Source: Pollutimonas subterranea (lineage in GTDB: Bacteria > Pseudomonadota > Gammaproteobacteria > Burkholderiales > Burkholderiaceae_B). From it: DNA of 64,000 nucleotides. The DNA is taken from positions 265,432 to 329,431 of the forward strand of contig NZ_PDNW01000003.1 of NCBI RefSeq assembly GCF_002849655.1, given 5' to 3'. Numbering within the stretch: the first letter of the stretch is position 1; each line of letters starts with the position of its first letter. Under the pieces are notes generated by a model. The model was not told the DNA's origin. It saw only the letters and a list, made by a program, of their open reading frames with translations, and did no database searches. The position numbers and the translations under genes are program-made. Of the stretch, positions 37,603 through 47,249 are shown piece by piece.

Positions 37603-39183
37603 ATGCGCGTCAATCTACCGGTGTCTCAACAACAATACGAAATCCCCGCCGACACAACGCTCATGTTGGTGACTGACATAAAAGGCCGCATCACCTACGC
37701 CAACTCGGCATTCCTGGAGGTCAGTGGATATGGCCCAGAAGAATTGCGTGGCAAAGCACATAATATCGTGCGCCATCCCGACATGCCGCCTGCAGCGTTT
37801 GCAGATCTATGGCACACCTTGCATGACGGACATTCCTGGACCGCGATCGTCAAGAATCGCCGCAAGAATGGTGATCACTATTGGGTACGGGCCAATGTCA
37901 CGCCGGTGGTGCGCGACAATGAGTTGGTCGGCTACTTGTCGGTGCGCACCCGCGCTGGCGCCGACGAAATCAGCAGCGCCCAAGCGCTGTATGCCGAATT
38001 CCAGCGTGGCAGCCAGAAGGGACGCAAGTTTCACCGCGGCCTCCTGGTTCGCACCGGATGGCTGCGCGCCCTGTCTTTCAACAAAACAATCTCGCTGCGT
38101 GCCCGCTTGTTCGGCGGGGTATCAATAGGCTGGATGCTGGGATTGGCGTGCATTGCCATACTGGATTTACCCCCGGCTCAACTGTTTGCGATGGCCGCGG
38201 CGCATACGGTACTGGCCGGCCTTGTCCTGCTATGGCTCGATCTGCAGATCTACCGCCCGGTAAGAATCGTGCTGAAGCAGGCACAAGACCTGGCCGCCGG
38301 ACAACCCGGTCAGCAAATTCACATGAAACGGGTAGACGAACTCGGGTCTATCGCACGCGCCATAAACCAGGCAGGATTGAACCTGAAGGCATTGGTCGAC
38401 GATGTTGCCGAGCAGGCTTGCGGGGTGCAGGTCGCGAGCACCGACGTAGCGCTGAGCAGCGACAAGCTGAACGTGGAAACAGACCAGACGGCGGCCAGCC
38501 TGCTGCAAACCGCGGCATCCATCGAGCAGCTGATGTCAAACGTCGATAACAGTGCACAGGCGGCCGCAAGGGCTGTGCAGCTATCGGCGACGGCGACCCA
38601 GTCCGCCTCCGAGGGTAGCGAAATCGTCAACCAGGTTGCCTCGACCGTGGAAACCATCACGGCATCCAGCAACAAGATCCACGACATCATAGGCATCATC
38701 AATAGCCTGGCTTTTCAAACAAACATCCTGGCCTTGAACGCCGCGGTGGAAGCAGCCAGGGCAGGCGAGCGGGGCAAGGGCTTTGCCGTCGTGGCAGCCG
38801 AGGTTCGCAGGCTTGCATTGCACAGTGCCCAGTCCGCCAACGAAATCAAAGACCTGATTGGTGGCAGCGTCGCAAGAATACATGCCGTGCGCGCTTTGAC
38901 GAACAAAGCGGGTGAGGTCATGCAGGGCGTCGTGGATCAGACGCAACGGGTTTCGAGTTTGATCGAAGAGATAAGCCTGGCGGCGGCGGAACAATCGAGC
39001 GGCATCGGCGAAATCAATGCGGCGATGACTCAGCTGGAACATGCGACACAGAATAATGCCACCATGGTTTCCGAGTCGTCCCGGACCTCCGAAGGGTTAC
39101 GCAGTCGCGCCGGCCACTTGGGACGGGTTATTGGCATATTCAGCCGCGGGTCGACCCGACAAGGGACCAGCGCGGGCATATAG
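37603..39183 (+). CDS. Aer-type PAS-domain methyl-accepting chemotaxis protein
   Basis: 526 residues. An N-terminal cytoplasmic PAS domain (about 1-125: [37 protein letters not shown]) has the Aer layout that binds FAD. Two close membrane helices (about 165-215) with almost no periplasmic loop are followed by HAMP and the signalling hairpin ([24 protein letters not shown] core near 365-400). It probably senses redox or energy state and steers cells toward a favourable electron acceptor. No C-terminal CheR-binding pentapeptide is present. Confidence 0.9.
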   Translation: MRVNLPVSQQQYEIPADTTLMLVTDIKGRITYANSAFLEVSGYGPEELRGKAHNIVRHPDMPPAAFADLWHTLHDGHSWTAIVKNRRKNGDHYWVRANVTPVVRDNELVGYLSVRTRAGADEISSAQALYAEFQRGSQKGRKFHRGLLVRTGWLRALSFNKTISLRARLFGGVSIGWMLGLACIAILDLPPAQLFAMAAAHTVLAGLVLLWLDLQIYRPVRIVLKQAQDLAAGQPGQQIHMKRVDELGSIARAINQAGLNLKALVDDVAEQACGVQVASTDVALSSDKLNVETDQTAASLLQTAASIEQLMSNVDNSAQAAARAVQLSATATQSASEGSEIVNQVASTVETITASSNKIHDIIGIINSLAFQTNILALNAAVEAARAGERGKGFAVVAAEVRRLALHSAQSANEIKDLIGGSVARIHAVRALTNKAGEVMQGVVDQTQRVSSLIEEISLAAAEQSSGIGEINAAMTQLEHATQNNATMVSESSRTSEGLRSRAGHLGRVIGIFSRGSTRQGTSAGI

Positions 39184-39243
39184 CTTGCTATCGTCTCAGT
39201 CGACGAATGGTCACACCTTATCTGGTACAAGCATCTACGGTTT

Positions 39244-40296
39244 ATGGGCACGAAAACGACTGATTCCGCTACGCTGTGCCCAATGGAAGGCCTGGTCTAC
39301 GTCTCTGACGACGTCCCTGGCATTACTCGCCGGCAATCCAGAGGAAAGTTCGTATACCTCGACCCGGATGGTAAAGCAATCAATAACCCGGCAACGATAG
39401 ACCGGCTTAACGCGCTGGCCATCCCGCCTGCTTATACCGATGTATGGATATGCCCCGATCCGCAAGGACACATCCAGGCAACGGCAAGAGACGCCCGTGG
39501 GCGAAAGCAGTATCGGTATCACGAGCAGTGGAAAACAACCCGCGACAACAATAAGTACGAGCAACTCCAGGCATTCGGGCTTGCACTCGCGCGTATTCGG
39601 CGCCGTGTCGAGCGCGATATGAAAAGCCGGCTATTGACCCAGGAAAAGACAGTGGCAGTCGTCGTGCGGCTTCTTGAGCTGACGCTGATACGAGTGGGCA
39701 ACCGGCAATATGCGAAAACCAACAAGTCCTATGGATTGACGACACTCCGGCGGCGCCACACATCAGTGATCGGGAGCCAGGTACGGTTCCAGTTCCGGGG
39801 CAAGGGAGGAGTCCAGCACGACGTCAAGATATCGGACCGCCGTATTGCGACGGTGATAAAGCGATGCATGGAGATACCGGGCCACGAGCTTTTCCAGTTC
39901 AAGGCCGCGGACGGCACAAGGTGCCGCATTGATTCAGGTTGCGTCAACGACTATCTTAAAGAAGCCGGCGGCGGCGACTTCACCGCCAAGCACTATCGCA
40001 CCTGGGCAGCCTCGGTTTTCACGTTCAATCAACTGCAACGTCATGCCAGCGTGGATCACGACACAGGACCCAGGCGGCGCATCGTTAACGATGTCATCAA
40101 GGCCGCGGCGCAGCTTCTAGGAAATACACCAACGGTGTGCCGCGAGTGCTACATCCATCCGGCCGTCATTGAGGCGTACCTCGAAGACCGCCTGCCTCCG
40201 AAGCAGGCCGCATCTACGCCCCGCGGCCTGAATGCCGATGAACGACGGTTTTTTGCCTTCCTGCAAGCCATCCAGGCCGACAAGGCGACCCGGTAG
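39244..40296 (+). CDS. Type IB DNA topoisomerase
   Basis: 350 residues of the poxvirus-like topoisomerase IB family. The catalytic pentad surroundings are visible: ELTLIRVGNRQYAKTNKSYG (Arg and the active-site Lys region), KHYRTWAASVFTF (Arg/His) and the nucleophile Tyr303 in CRECYIHPAV. It relaxes supercoiled DNA through a 3'-phosphotyrosyl intermediate. Bacterial members are scattered and usually accessory to the essential topoisomerases. It stands alone on the plus strand. Confidence 0.93.
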   Translation: MGTKTTDSATLCPMEGLVYVSDDVPGITRRQSRGKFVYLDPDGKAINNPATIDRLNALAIPPAYTDVWICPDPQGHIQATARDARGRKQYRYHEQWKTTRDNNKYEQLQAFGLALARIRRRVERDMKSRLLTQEKTVAVVVRLLELTLIRVGNRQYAKTNKSYGLTTLRRRHTSVIGSQVRFQFRGKGGVQHDVKISDRRIATVIKRCMEIPGHELFQFKAADGTRCRIDSGCVNDYLKEAGGGDFTAKHYRTWAASVFTFNQLQRHASVDHDTGPRRRIVNDVIKAAAQLLGNTPTVCRECYIHPAVIEAYLEDRLPPKQAASTPRGLNADERRFFAFLQAIQADKATR

Positions 40297-40312
40297 GTGG
40301 ATTGCCATGCCG

Positions 40313-40609
40313 CTAATGTCGCCGGGTGAGGCAGTGTCCTGCCAAGACCCCCAATAGCCCGGCCACCCCGATTGCCGACCAGGTATGTTCGCGCACACAT
40401 TGGTTGACAGCTTTTGACGTTGGCCCGCAGCACAAGGCATTGAGCCATCCTTGTTGGGCCTTCAGATCGCGCACAGCCTCGAGTTGGCGCTTGAGCCTGC
40501 CTCGCGCAGCCTCGATATCCGCGCCGGTATAGCTTGCCGTATCTTGCAGAAGCTGTCTGGCTTTCTCCTCCAGCTCGTGCAGGTTGGGTGTGTTGCCGTC
40601 TGTCATCAT
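40313..40609 (-). CDS. DUF883 (YqjD/ElaB-like) membrane-anchored protein
   Basis: 98 residues. A long amphipathic helix (about 8-55) is followed by a glycine-rich C-terminal membrane helix (AIGVAGLLGVLAGHCLTRR). AGGAG precedes the ATG. YqjD and ElaB anchor in the inner membrane and associate with ribosomes in stationary phase; that role is only suggested here. Two extra cysteines (ALCCGP) before the membrane helix are unusual for the family. Confidence 0.8.
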   Translation of the reverse strand: MMTDGNTPNLHELEEKARQLLQDTASYTGADIEAARGRLKRQLEAVRDLKAQQGWLNALCCGPTSKAVNQCVREHTWSAIGVAGLLGVLAGHCLTRRH

Positions 40610-40648
40610 CTATTCTCCTTGGGATTCCGGACCGCGCCAGGCGCGGTG

Positions 40649-42418
40649 TCAACTGGCCCACCATTGCTTGACGGTCGACCGGAGTACGGCGCCGCCTGAG
40701 CCCTGTTCCTTGCTTATCGCCTGGAGGTAGGCCTTGGCTTGCTTGAATTCAATATGTGGCGGCAGGGGCGGCACATTGGGATCCGTGACCATCTCCAGCA
40801 ACGTGGGTCGATCGGCACTGATCGCGGCATCCCACGCCGCGCCGATATGCGCGGGATCAGTGATCTTTATCCCGTCCAGTCCCAGCAGCTTGGCGTATTC
40901 GGCATAGGGAAAGGGCGGCAGAAGCTGGGAATCATCAAATCGCGGGTCGCCACCCATTGCACGCTGTTCCCAGGTCACCTGGTTCAAATCCCCATTATTC
41001 AAGACCATAATGACCATGGTCGGCGATTTCCAGCTTTTCCAGCGGCTCGCTATGGTGATGAGTTCGTTGATTCCATTCATTTGCATGGCGCCGTCCCCGA
41101 CCAGCGCGAAAACCGGGCGGTCGGGAAAAGCAAGCTTGCCCGCCAGAGCGTAGGGAACCGCGCAACCCATTGAAGCCAAGCCGCCGGACACCGATGCAAG
41201 CATCCCGTCGCGAAGCTTCAAGTCGCGCGCATACCAATTGGCGGCGGATCCGGAATCGCAGGCAATAATGCTGCGATCGGGCAGGCGGTGCGATAGTTCC
41301 CAGAAAACGCGTTGTGGATTGATGGGGTCGGCCTGTACCATTGCGCGGGCTTCCATCGTCTCCCACCACTGAGCGACGCTTTTCTCCACCTCTTCGCGCC
41401 AGACCCGGTTCTTCTTGTCATGCAGAAGGGGTAGCAATGCGGCGAGCGTGGCCTTGCTATCGCCAACCAGTCCGACCTCCACGGGATATCGCATGTTCAG
41501 ATTGCGACCATCACGGTCTACTTGCACCGCCCGGGCCTGGCCTTCGACCGGCAGGAACTCGGCATAGGGAAACGACGTGCCCACCATCAGGAGCCGGTCG
41601 CACTCATTCATGAGTTTCCAGCTGGGCCGGGTACCCAGCAAGCCTATGGATCCCGTCACATAGGGCAGCGCGTCGCCAATGGCTGCCTTGCCCAGCAACG
41701 CCTTCGCCACGCCCGCACCCAGGCGTTCCGCTGTCTGCTTGATCTCCTGGGTGGCATGCAGTGCACCGGCGCCGACCAGAATCGCCACACGCTCACCACT
41801 ATTCAGCACATCGGCGGCATTCCTCAGGCCTTGTTCGTCGGGGACATTGGAATGCGCGGTGTAGCCGATTCCGCTGTGCAGTGTTCCGTGTTCATGCGGT
41901 GGCGTTTCCACCGCCGGTAAATCTTGCACGTCGTTGGGCAAGATAACGCAGGTCACGGCCCGCCGCTCCATGGCTATCCGCAGGGCGCGGTCCAGGAGGT
42001 GCCTGACTTGCACCGGACTGCTTGCCACGTGTACGAAATCGCGTGCCACATCCTTGAACAGGTTCAGGAGATCGACCTCTTGCTGATAGTCGCCACCCAG
42101 TGCACTGCGCGCCTGCTGCCCGACAATGGCGACCACGGGCTGATGGTCCATTTTTGCGTCATAGAGACCGTTCAACAAGTGAATGGCGCCAGGTCCCGAC
42201 GTTGCCATGCACACGCCAACCTGACCCGTGAACTTGGCGTGGCCGCAAGCCATGAACGCTGACATTTCCTCGTGGCGCACCTGCACGAACTCCGGACCCT
42301 CTTTCATGCGCCCGAATGCACCCACCAGGCCATTGATGCCGTCTCCGGGATACGCAAATATCCGCTTTACGCCCCATTCCGAAAGACGTTTTAAGATGAA
42401 GTCCGAAACTGTTTCCAT
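40649..42418 (-). CDS. Thiamine pyrophosphate-dependent enzyme, pyruvate oxidase (PoxB)-like
   Basis: 589 residues from ATG 42418 (AGGAG upstream). The three ThDP-enzyme domains are clear: PYR (about 1-165, with the catalytic Glu in VRHEEMSAFMACG), central FAD/NAD-like domain, and PP with the GDGAMQMNGINEL...NNGDLN ThDP motif near 440. It is closest to pyruvate dehydrogenase (quinone)/PoxB rather than acetolactate synthase, though these are hard to separate by eye. It follows egtD by 74 bp on the same strand. Confidence 0.83.
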   Translation of the reverse strand: METVSDFILKRLSEWGVKRIFAYPGDGINGLVGAFGRMKEGPEFVQVRHEEMSAFMACGHAKFTGQVGVCMATSGPGAIHLLNGLYDAKMDHQPVVAIVGQQARSALGGDYQQEVDLLNLFKDVARDFVHVASSPVQVRHLLDRALRIAMERRAVTCVILPNDVQDLPAVETPPHEHGTLHSGIGYTAHSNVPDEQGLRNAADVLNSGERVAILVGAGALHATQEIKQTAERLGAGVAKALLGKAAIGDALPYVTGSIGLLGTRPSWKLMNECDRLLMVGTSFPYAEFLPVEGQARAVQVDRDGRNLNMRYPVEVGLVGDSKATLAALLPLLHDKKNRVWREEVEKSVAQWWETMEARAMVQADPINPQRVFWELSHRLPDRSIIACDSGSAANWYARDLKLRDGMLASVSGGLASMGCAVPYALAGKLAFPDRPVFALVGDGAMQMNGINELITIASRWKSWKSPTMVIMVLNNGDLNQVTWEQRAMGGDPRFDDSQLLPPFPYAEYAKLLGLDGIKITDPAHIGAAWDAAISADRPTLLEMVTDPNVPPLPPHIEFKQAKAYLQAISKEQGSGGAVLRSTVKQWWAS

Positions 42419-42492
42419 GCCTGCTCCTGAATTAATGGCGCGGTCGTTGTCGAGCAACCCGCATGCCCGCAATTCGGGGAAGCGGCACTCGA

Positions 42493-43482
42493 CTACATCG
42501 GAACCTGCAGCCAGCACAGGCAGAACCGGTTTTCAGGATCCGTCCATACCGCTCCAAACTCGAATCCCGTCTTGGCCGCCATGGTTTGCAAACCGTCGAC
42601 CGTGTACTTATAGGAACTTTCGGTGTGCAGGGTTTCGCCTTGGGCAAATGAAAAGGCCTGGTTGCAAACCCGGACTCGTTGCGACCGAAGACTCATCAAG
42701 TGCATCTCGATGCGCTGCAGCGGCGCGTTGTAGAAGGCACTGTGCGCGAAGGCATCGATATCGAAGTTTGCGTCCAGCTCGCGGTTCGCGCGACTGAGCA
42801 CATTGCGGTTGAAGGCCGCCGTAACACCTTGGCTATCGTTATACGCAGCATGCAGGATGGCCGGATCCTTGATGAGATCGACGCCAAGCAACAAACCTCC
42901 ACCCCGTAGGATATGGCGCGCCTGCTTCAAAAACGACAAGGCTTCGGCCGGGCACAGGTTGCCTATGGTCGACCCAGGAAAAAACCCGACCCTGCGATTA
43001 CTATTGCGGTGCATGGCCGGAAGCCGCAAAGGACCGGTGTAGTCGCCCACGACAGGATGCACGTCCAGCGCCGGATAGCAGTGCTGCAGGGCCCGGGCCG
43101 CCGTCGAGAGATGAGTCCCCGAAATATCGATGGGTACGTAGCATCGCGGCGCGTCCATCGCATCCAGAAGCAGGCGTATCTTCTGCAGGGACCCCGCGCC
43201 GAACTCCACGATCTCGGCATCCGGCCCCATGAACTCCGCAATTTCAGGGGCATGCCGCTGCAACAATGCTAGTTCGGTGCGCGTCGGATAGTATTCAGGC
43301 AATTCGCAGATCCGGTCAAACAGCGCAGAGCCTTGTTCGTCGTAAAAATGCTTGGGCGAAAGACAGCGGGGTCGCGACGAAAGTGCCTTGACCATATCCG
43401 TTGAAAAGTCTTCTTCGGGTGGCTTGCCGGCCGCGACACTGAATAGTGCCGTACTGCGATGAGCCTGTTGGCTGATGATCAT
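42493..43482 (-). CDS. egtD: L-histidine N-alpha-methyltransferase EgtD
   Basis: 329 residues. SAM-binding motif IVEFGAGSLQKIRLLLDA, FFPGSTIGNLCPAEA and the catalytic-domain segments YNDSQGVTAAFNRNVL and ENRFCLCWLQ match EgtD. It trimethylates histidine to hercynine, the first step of ergothioneine synthesis. Its start overlaps egtB by 4 bp. Confidence 0.94.
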   Translation of the reverse strand: MIISQQAHRSTALFSVAAGKPPEEDFSTDMVKALSSRPRCLSPKHFYDEQGSALFDRICELPEYYPTRTELALLQRHAPEIAEFMGPDAEIVEFGAGSLQKIRLLLDAMDAPRCYVPIDISGTHLSTAARALQHCYPALDVHPVVGDYTGPLRLPAMHRNSNRRVGFFPGSTIGNLCPAEALSFLKQARHILRGGGLLLGVDLIKDPAILHAAYNDSQGVTAAFNRNVLSRANRELDANFDIDAFAHSAFYNAPLQRIEMHLMSLRSQRVRVCNQAFSFAQGETLHTESSYKYTVDGLQTMAAKTGFEFGAVWTDPENRFCLCWLQVPM

Positions 43483-44759
43483 ATATTGTCCCTTGCCAGT
43501 CGTAGTCCCGAGAATTGCCAGCGCGCATTCGGGGGAAAAAAATTGCGATAGGTCACCCTTGTATGCCCGGGAGGCGTGGCGAAGCTGCTGCCGCGCAACA
43601 CCAACTGACCGACCATGAATTTTCCGTTGTATTCGCCCACGGCCCCCGGCGCGGAGCGAAAACCCGGATACGGGTCATAGGATGACCTCGTCCATTGCCA
43701 GGCATGCCCGGTTACTTGCGCCATGCGCGGATCGCCGGCAGCCGCTTCCCATTCGAACTCGTTCGGTAGCCGGGCTTGTGCCCATTCGGCGTACGCCGCC
43801 GCCTCATAGAAACTGATGTTGGTGACCGGCGCCCATGGATCCAGTGGCCGGACCCCATCCAGGCCGAATATCTCCCAGCCTTCGATTCCGGCGACGACTT
43901 CATCAGGCGCCATCCAATATGCCGGCGCCTTCCAACCCTGGGCTTGAACGGTTGCCCACCCATCGGACAGCCATAAGCCGGCCTGCCGGTAACCGCCATC
44001 CAGGATGAATTCCGCGTACTCGCCGCAGGTCAGAAGGCGGTCAGCCAGCCGGTAAGGCGACAACAGTACATTGTGCCGCGGTGTTTCATTGTCGAAGGCG
44101 AAGTCGTCATCGTCGCCGGTGCCCGCGCATCCGATTCCCACGGTCCCGCCCGGATGGGACAACCATGTCAGTCCATGGGCCGCGCTTATGGACGCGGGGG
44201 ACAAGGAGTCTTTGTCGCTCCCGGACCGATAGGCGGGCAACAGGGGATTGCAGGAAAGCAAATGGAGGATGTCGGTGAGCAACAGCTCCTGGTGCTGTTG
44301 CTCGTGGTTCAAGCCAAGAAGCAGCAAAGGCTTGAGCTGCGGCCAGGCGTCCCCGCGAGCATGCTCGATCAGCTCCTGCATCGCAGCGTCTACGTATCGA
44401 CGATACTCAATCACCTCGTCAGCGGAAGGACGTGTCAGTAATCCGCGTTGTGGTCTTGGGTGCCGCGACCCCAGGCTTTCATAATAGGAATTGAAGAGGT
44501 AGTGATACTGGTCATTGAAAACCTGGTAATGCGGCGAAAAGGGCCGCAACAGCATCGTTTCAAAAAACCAGGTGGTATGGGCCAGATGCCATTTGGTCGG
44601 GCTCGCATCGGGCATGGATTGAACGCACTGATCCTCGGCAGACAGGCTGGCTGCGAGCGCAAGGGTATCGTCGCGCACGCGCAGATATTGCCGCAACATG
44701 AAGGTGCGCGGCAGGGCGGCCGCTTGCGGCTCGATGGCCGGAAAAGTAGTCACTGACAT
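43479..44759 (-). CDS. egtB: Ergothioneine biosynthesis sulfoxide synthase EgtB
   Basis: 426 residues. The N-terminal DinB-like domain supplies the iron ligands (HLAHTTWFFE near 58, HEQQHQE at 152-158). The C-terminal FGE-sulfatase domain ends with HAWQWTRSSYDPYPGFRSAPG and LRGSSFATPPGHTRVTYRNFFPP. It joins hercynine to a thiol donor with oxygen. No egtA or egtC is adjacent, so whether the donor is cysteine or gamma-glutamylcysteine cannot be told. The SDR gene ends 14 bp upstream. Confidence 0.94.
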   Translation of the reverse strand: MSVTTFPAIEPQAAALPRTFMLRQYLRVRDDTLALAASLSAEDQCVQSMPDASPTKWHLAHTTWFFETMLLRPFSPHYQVFNDQYHYLFNSYYESLGSRHPRPQRGLLTRPSADEVIEYRRYVDAAMQELIEHARGDAWPQLKPLLLLGLNHEQQHQELLLTDILHLLSCNPLLPAYRSGSDKDSLSPASISAAHGLTWLSHPGGTVGIGCAGTGDDDDFAFDNETPRHNVLLSPYRLADRLLTCGEYAEFILDGGYRQAGLWLSDGWATVQAQGWKAPAYWMAPDEVVAGIEGWEIFGLDGVRPLDPWAPVTNISFYEAAAYAEWAQARLPNEFEWEAAAGDPRMAQVTGHAWQWTRSSYDPYPGFRSAPGAVGEYNGKFMVGQLVLRGSSFATPPGHTRVTYRNFFPPNARWQFSGLRLARDNI

Positions 44760-44773
44760 AGGCGTCTATCGCT

Positions 44774-45796
44774 TCATCGGCGGCCGGGTCCACGCCGCGT
44801 CGCCAGCCGCAGCACGCCATAAGCGATAGCCAGGCCCGCACTGGTCAGGGTCAGGGCACGCCAGCGGGTATTCATATCGGTATAGACGCTGAAGCTGCGC
44901 ACATGCTTAGTGGATTCGCCTCCTTCCCGCGACACGTCGTCACCGGCGTCCCACAGGGCGTCATGGCGCGGCTGCGCCGGCCGGTCACTGCGCTGGGCGC
45001 GGATCATCGAGCGGCCAAGCAACTTGTCGGCGAAAGAAGGCATGCGCTGGCCAAATGCCGAAATGGCCTTGGAGGCGCTGCCGACAAATACGTCGCGCAT
45101 GGGGTGCTCAGCAGCATAAAGAATGGCTTCCGCCACAACTTTGGCGTCGTAGACTGGAGGAGGTAGTTGCGGCTCGACGTCCAGGTAATTCTTGGCATGT
45201 TGGGTAAAACCGGTATCAATCGATGCAGGCTTGATCAGCGTGACTGACACTGGCGCACCATCGGCCTCCAGCTCCATACGCAATGCGTCCGTGAATCCCT
45301 TCACGGCATGCTTGGAGGCGGAATACGCACCCTGCAGGGGCACGGCCCGGTCGGAAACTTCGCTGCCCACGTTTATCAATGCACCGCCGGTCTGCCGCAA
45401 ATGGCTGAGCGCAGTCAGTGAGCCATAGACCACTCCCCAGAAATTCGTTTCGAACAACTGGCGCTGATCGTCGATGGCAACGTCCTCCAGCTTTCCGAAA
45501 ATGGACACGCCGGCGTTGTTCACCCATGTTTCTATTCCGCCAAAAGCAGTAATGGCGGCATCCAGGATCTTTCGATGGTCTTCCTGTATGCCGACGTCGG
45601 CCTTGACCGCGATAGCCTCGGCACCGTCGGCTTTAAGCTCTTCGACCAGGCGATCGAGCGCCGGTTTGTTTCGGCACGCAAGCACGAGTCGGGCGCCGCG
45701 CCGCGCGGCCTCGTGTGCCGTGGCCAACCCGATGCCGCTACTGGCGCCGGTAATGACGATAACCTGCTGCTTCAAGGGCTTCAGCGTTGTTTTCAA
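44774..45796 (-). CDS. Short-chain dehydrogenase/reductase with C-terminal membrane helix
   Basis: 340 residues from TTG 45796, chosen because AAGGAG sits 8 bases upstream. The cofactor motif TGASSGIG (about 17-24), NNAG, the catalytic Ser and YSASK are intact. A C-terminal extension of about 80 residues ends with a hydrophobic helix (ALTLTSAGLAIAYGVLRLA), so it may be membrane-tethered. It leads the run SDR-egtB-egtD-PoxB-like. The substrate is unknown, and a role in ergothioneine metabolism is not implied by sequence. Confidence 0.85.
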   Translation of the reverse strand: MKTTLKPLKQQVIVITGASSGIGLATAHEAARRGARLVLACRNKPALDRLVEELKADGAEAIAVKADVGIQEDHRKILDAAITAFGGIETWVNNAGVSIFGKLEDVAIDDQRQLFETNFWGVVYGSLTALSHLRQTGGALINVGSEVSDRAVPLQGAYSASKHAVKGFTDALRMELEADGAPVSVTLIKPASIDTGFTQHAKNYLDVEPQLPPPVYDAKVVAEAILYAAEHPMRDVFVGSASKAISAFGQRMPSFADKLLGRSMIRAQRSDRPAQPRHDALWDAGDDVSREGGESTKHVRSFSVYTDMNTRWRALTLTSAGLAIAYGVLRLATRRGPGRR

Positions 45797-46016
45797 TTCA
45801 ATTCTCCTTACCGGGGATTAAGCGCCCACGTGTCCGGTCGGTGGGCTGGGGACCTTCTGCGCCAGCAACTGCCGCGCCTGCCTATTTGGGTATGCCATTT
45901 GCTTATTCACCCGCGCTGGTCTGCCAGCCTTACTTATAATGAAACGTGTTGGCATAGAGAGACGGTCGGAGCCTTGCCATTATTTGCTTCACCCTGGGAA
46001 TCGTATGGAAGAATTT

Positions 46017-46925
46017 ATGTCAGAGGTCGCCGCAACGAATCGGCCTAGCGGTAAGCAAGTATCCAGGTTGCGGTACTGGCTGGTCTTATCCATTCTGGCC
46101 ATCGCAACGGTACTATTGTGCGTCGCCCTCTATACGGTATTGATCGAGCCCGATCGAAAGATGTCTGGAGCGTTATGGGGCGGATCCATGGCGGCCCTGG
46201 CCACCGCGCTCGGCACGTTGCCCATACTCTTTTCCTTGAATTTTTCGCAGCGCAGTTACGACAGCATGCTGGGCTTCGGGGCGGGCGTCATGCTGGCCGC
46301 CTGCTCTTTTTCATTGATTATCCCGGCGCTGGACGCCGCCGAATCGCAAGGACTGGGACCGTGGGGCGGGAGCGGCATCGTCGCGGGGGGGCTTCTAATC
46401 GGTGCGCTGACCCTGCTCCTGATCGACCGCGTGATGCCTCACGAGCATTTCGTAAAGGGCCTCGAAGGGGTACAGGCACGTAAACTCAAACGCGTCTGGT
46501 TATTCGTATTGGCCATTTCGCTGCACAATCTGCCGGAAGGACTGGCCATAGGGGTCGGATTCACTGGCCCCGACATATTGGCGGCGCAAGCCTTGGCCAT
46601 GGGCATCGCCATTCAAGACGTACCGGAGGGCATGGTGGTTGCGTTGGCACTTCGGGGTGTCGGATACAACCGCGGACTTTCAGCCGGGGTGGCCGTCCTG
46701 TCGGGATTGGTGGAGCCGCTGGCGGCCGTGGTTGGCGTGGCCATTATCGGGATTTCAGCCTCGCTTCTTCCATGGGGCCTGGCCGCAGCGGCAGGCGCCA
46801 TGCTTTTTGTCATCAGCCATGAAATCATTCCCGAATCTCACCGGCAAGGCCACGAGTCTGCTGCCACAATAGGCTTGATGCTAGGGTTCGCGCTGATGAT
46901 GGCCCTGGATACCGCGTTGGGCTAG
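46017..46925 (+). CDS. ZIP family metal transporter, BbZIP-like
   Basis: 302 residues from ATG 46017; ATG 46005 is an alternative. About eight membrane helices carry the binuclear metal-site motifs LHNLPEG (TM4), IQDVPEG (TM5) and SHEIIPESHRQGHES. These match the structurally studied Bordetella bronchiseptica transporter BbZIP, including the terminal MALDTALG. It imports zinc or a similar divalent cation. It stands divergent from the SDR operon. Confidence 0.92.
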   Translation: MSEVAATNRPSGKQVSRLRYWLVLSILAIATVLLCVALYTVLIEPDRKMSGALWGGSMAALATALGTLPILFSLNFSQRSYDSMLGFGAGVMLAACSFSLIIPALDAAESQGLGPWGGSGIVAGGLLIGALTLLLIDRVMPHEHFVKGLEGVQARKLKRVWLFVLAISLHNLPEGLAIGVGFTGPDILAAQALAMGIAIQDVPEGMVVALALRGVGYNRGLSAGVAVLSGLVEPLAAVVGVAIIGISASLLPWGLAAAAGAMLFVISHEIIPESHRQGHESAATIGLMLGFALMMALDTALG

Positions 46926-46928
46926 GGC

Positions 46929-47087
46929 TTATACATAACCCAAGGCGAGCAATACCAGAAGAATCACAAGCAACAGACCTATCCCACCCGTTGGCGCGTA
47001 CCCCCAGCTACGACTATGAGGCCAGCTTGGAAGCACCCCAATCAGTATCAAGATAAGTATGATCAATAAAATCGTTCCGACTGTCAT
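46929..47087 (-). CDS. DUF3309 family small membrane protein
   Basis: 52 residues from the ATG at 47087, preceded by AGGAAA. Two hydrophobic helices flank the conserved LPSWPHSRSWGYAPTGGIG core. The family is common in proteobacteria and has no known role. It lies between the ZIP transporter and MscS genes on the opposite strand. Confidence 0.8.
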   Translation of the reverse strand: MTVGTILLIILILILIGVLPSWPHSRSWGYAPTGGIGLLLVILLVLLALGYV

Positions 47088-47249
47088 ATTATTTTCCTTT
47101 TTTGGTGACGTTTGATGTTGTGAACTATGCTTGCATACGGAGTGGTCACAGCAATTAACGTTCCCGGACACAGGTACGCCAGTTGCCCATTCGCCTACCA
47201 GCGGCCGCATGTCGGCCATCCGCTATCCACCAACACACAGACGTTGCCT

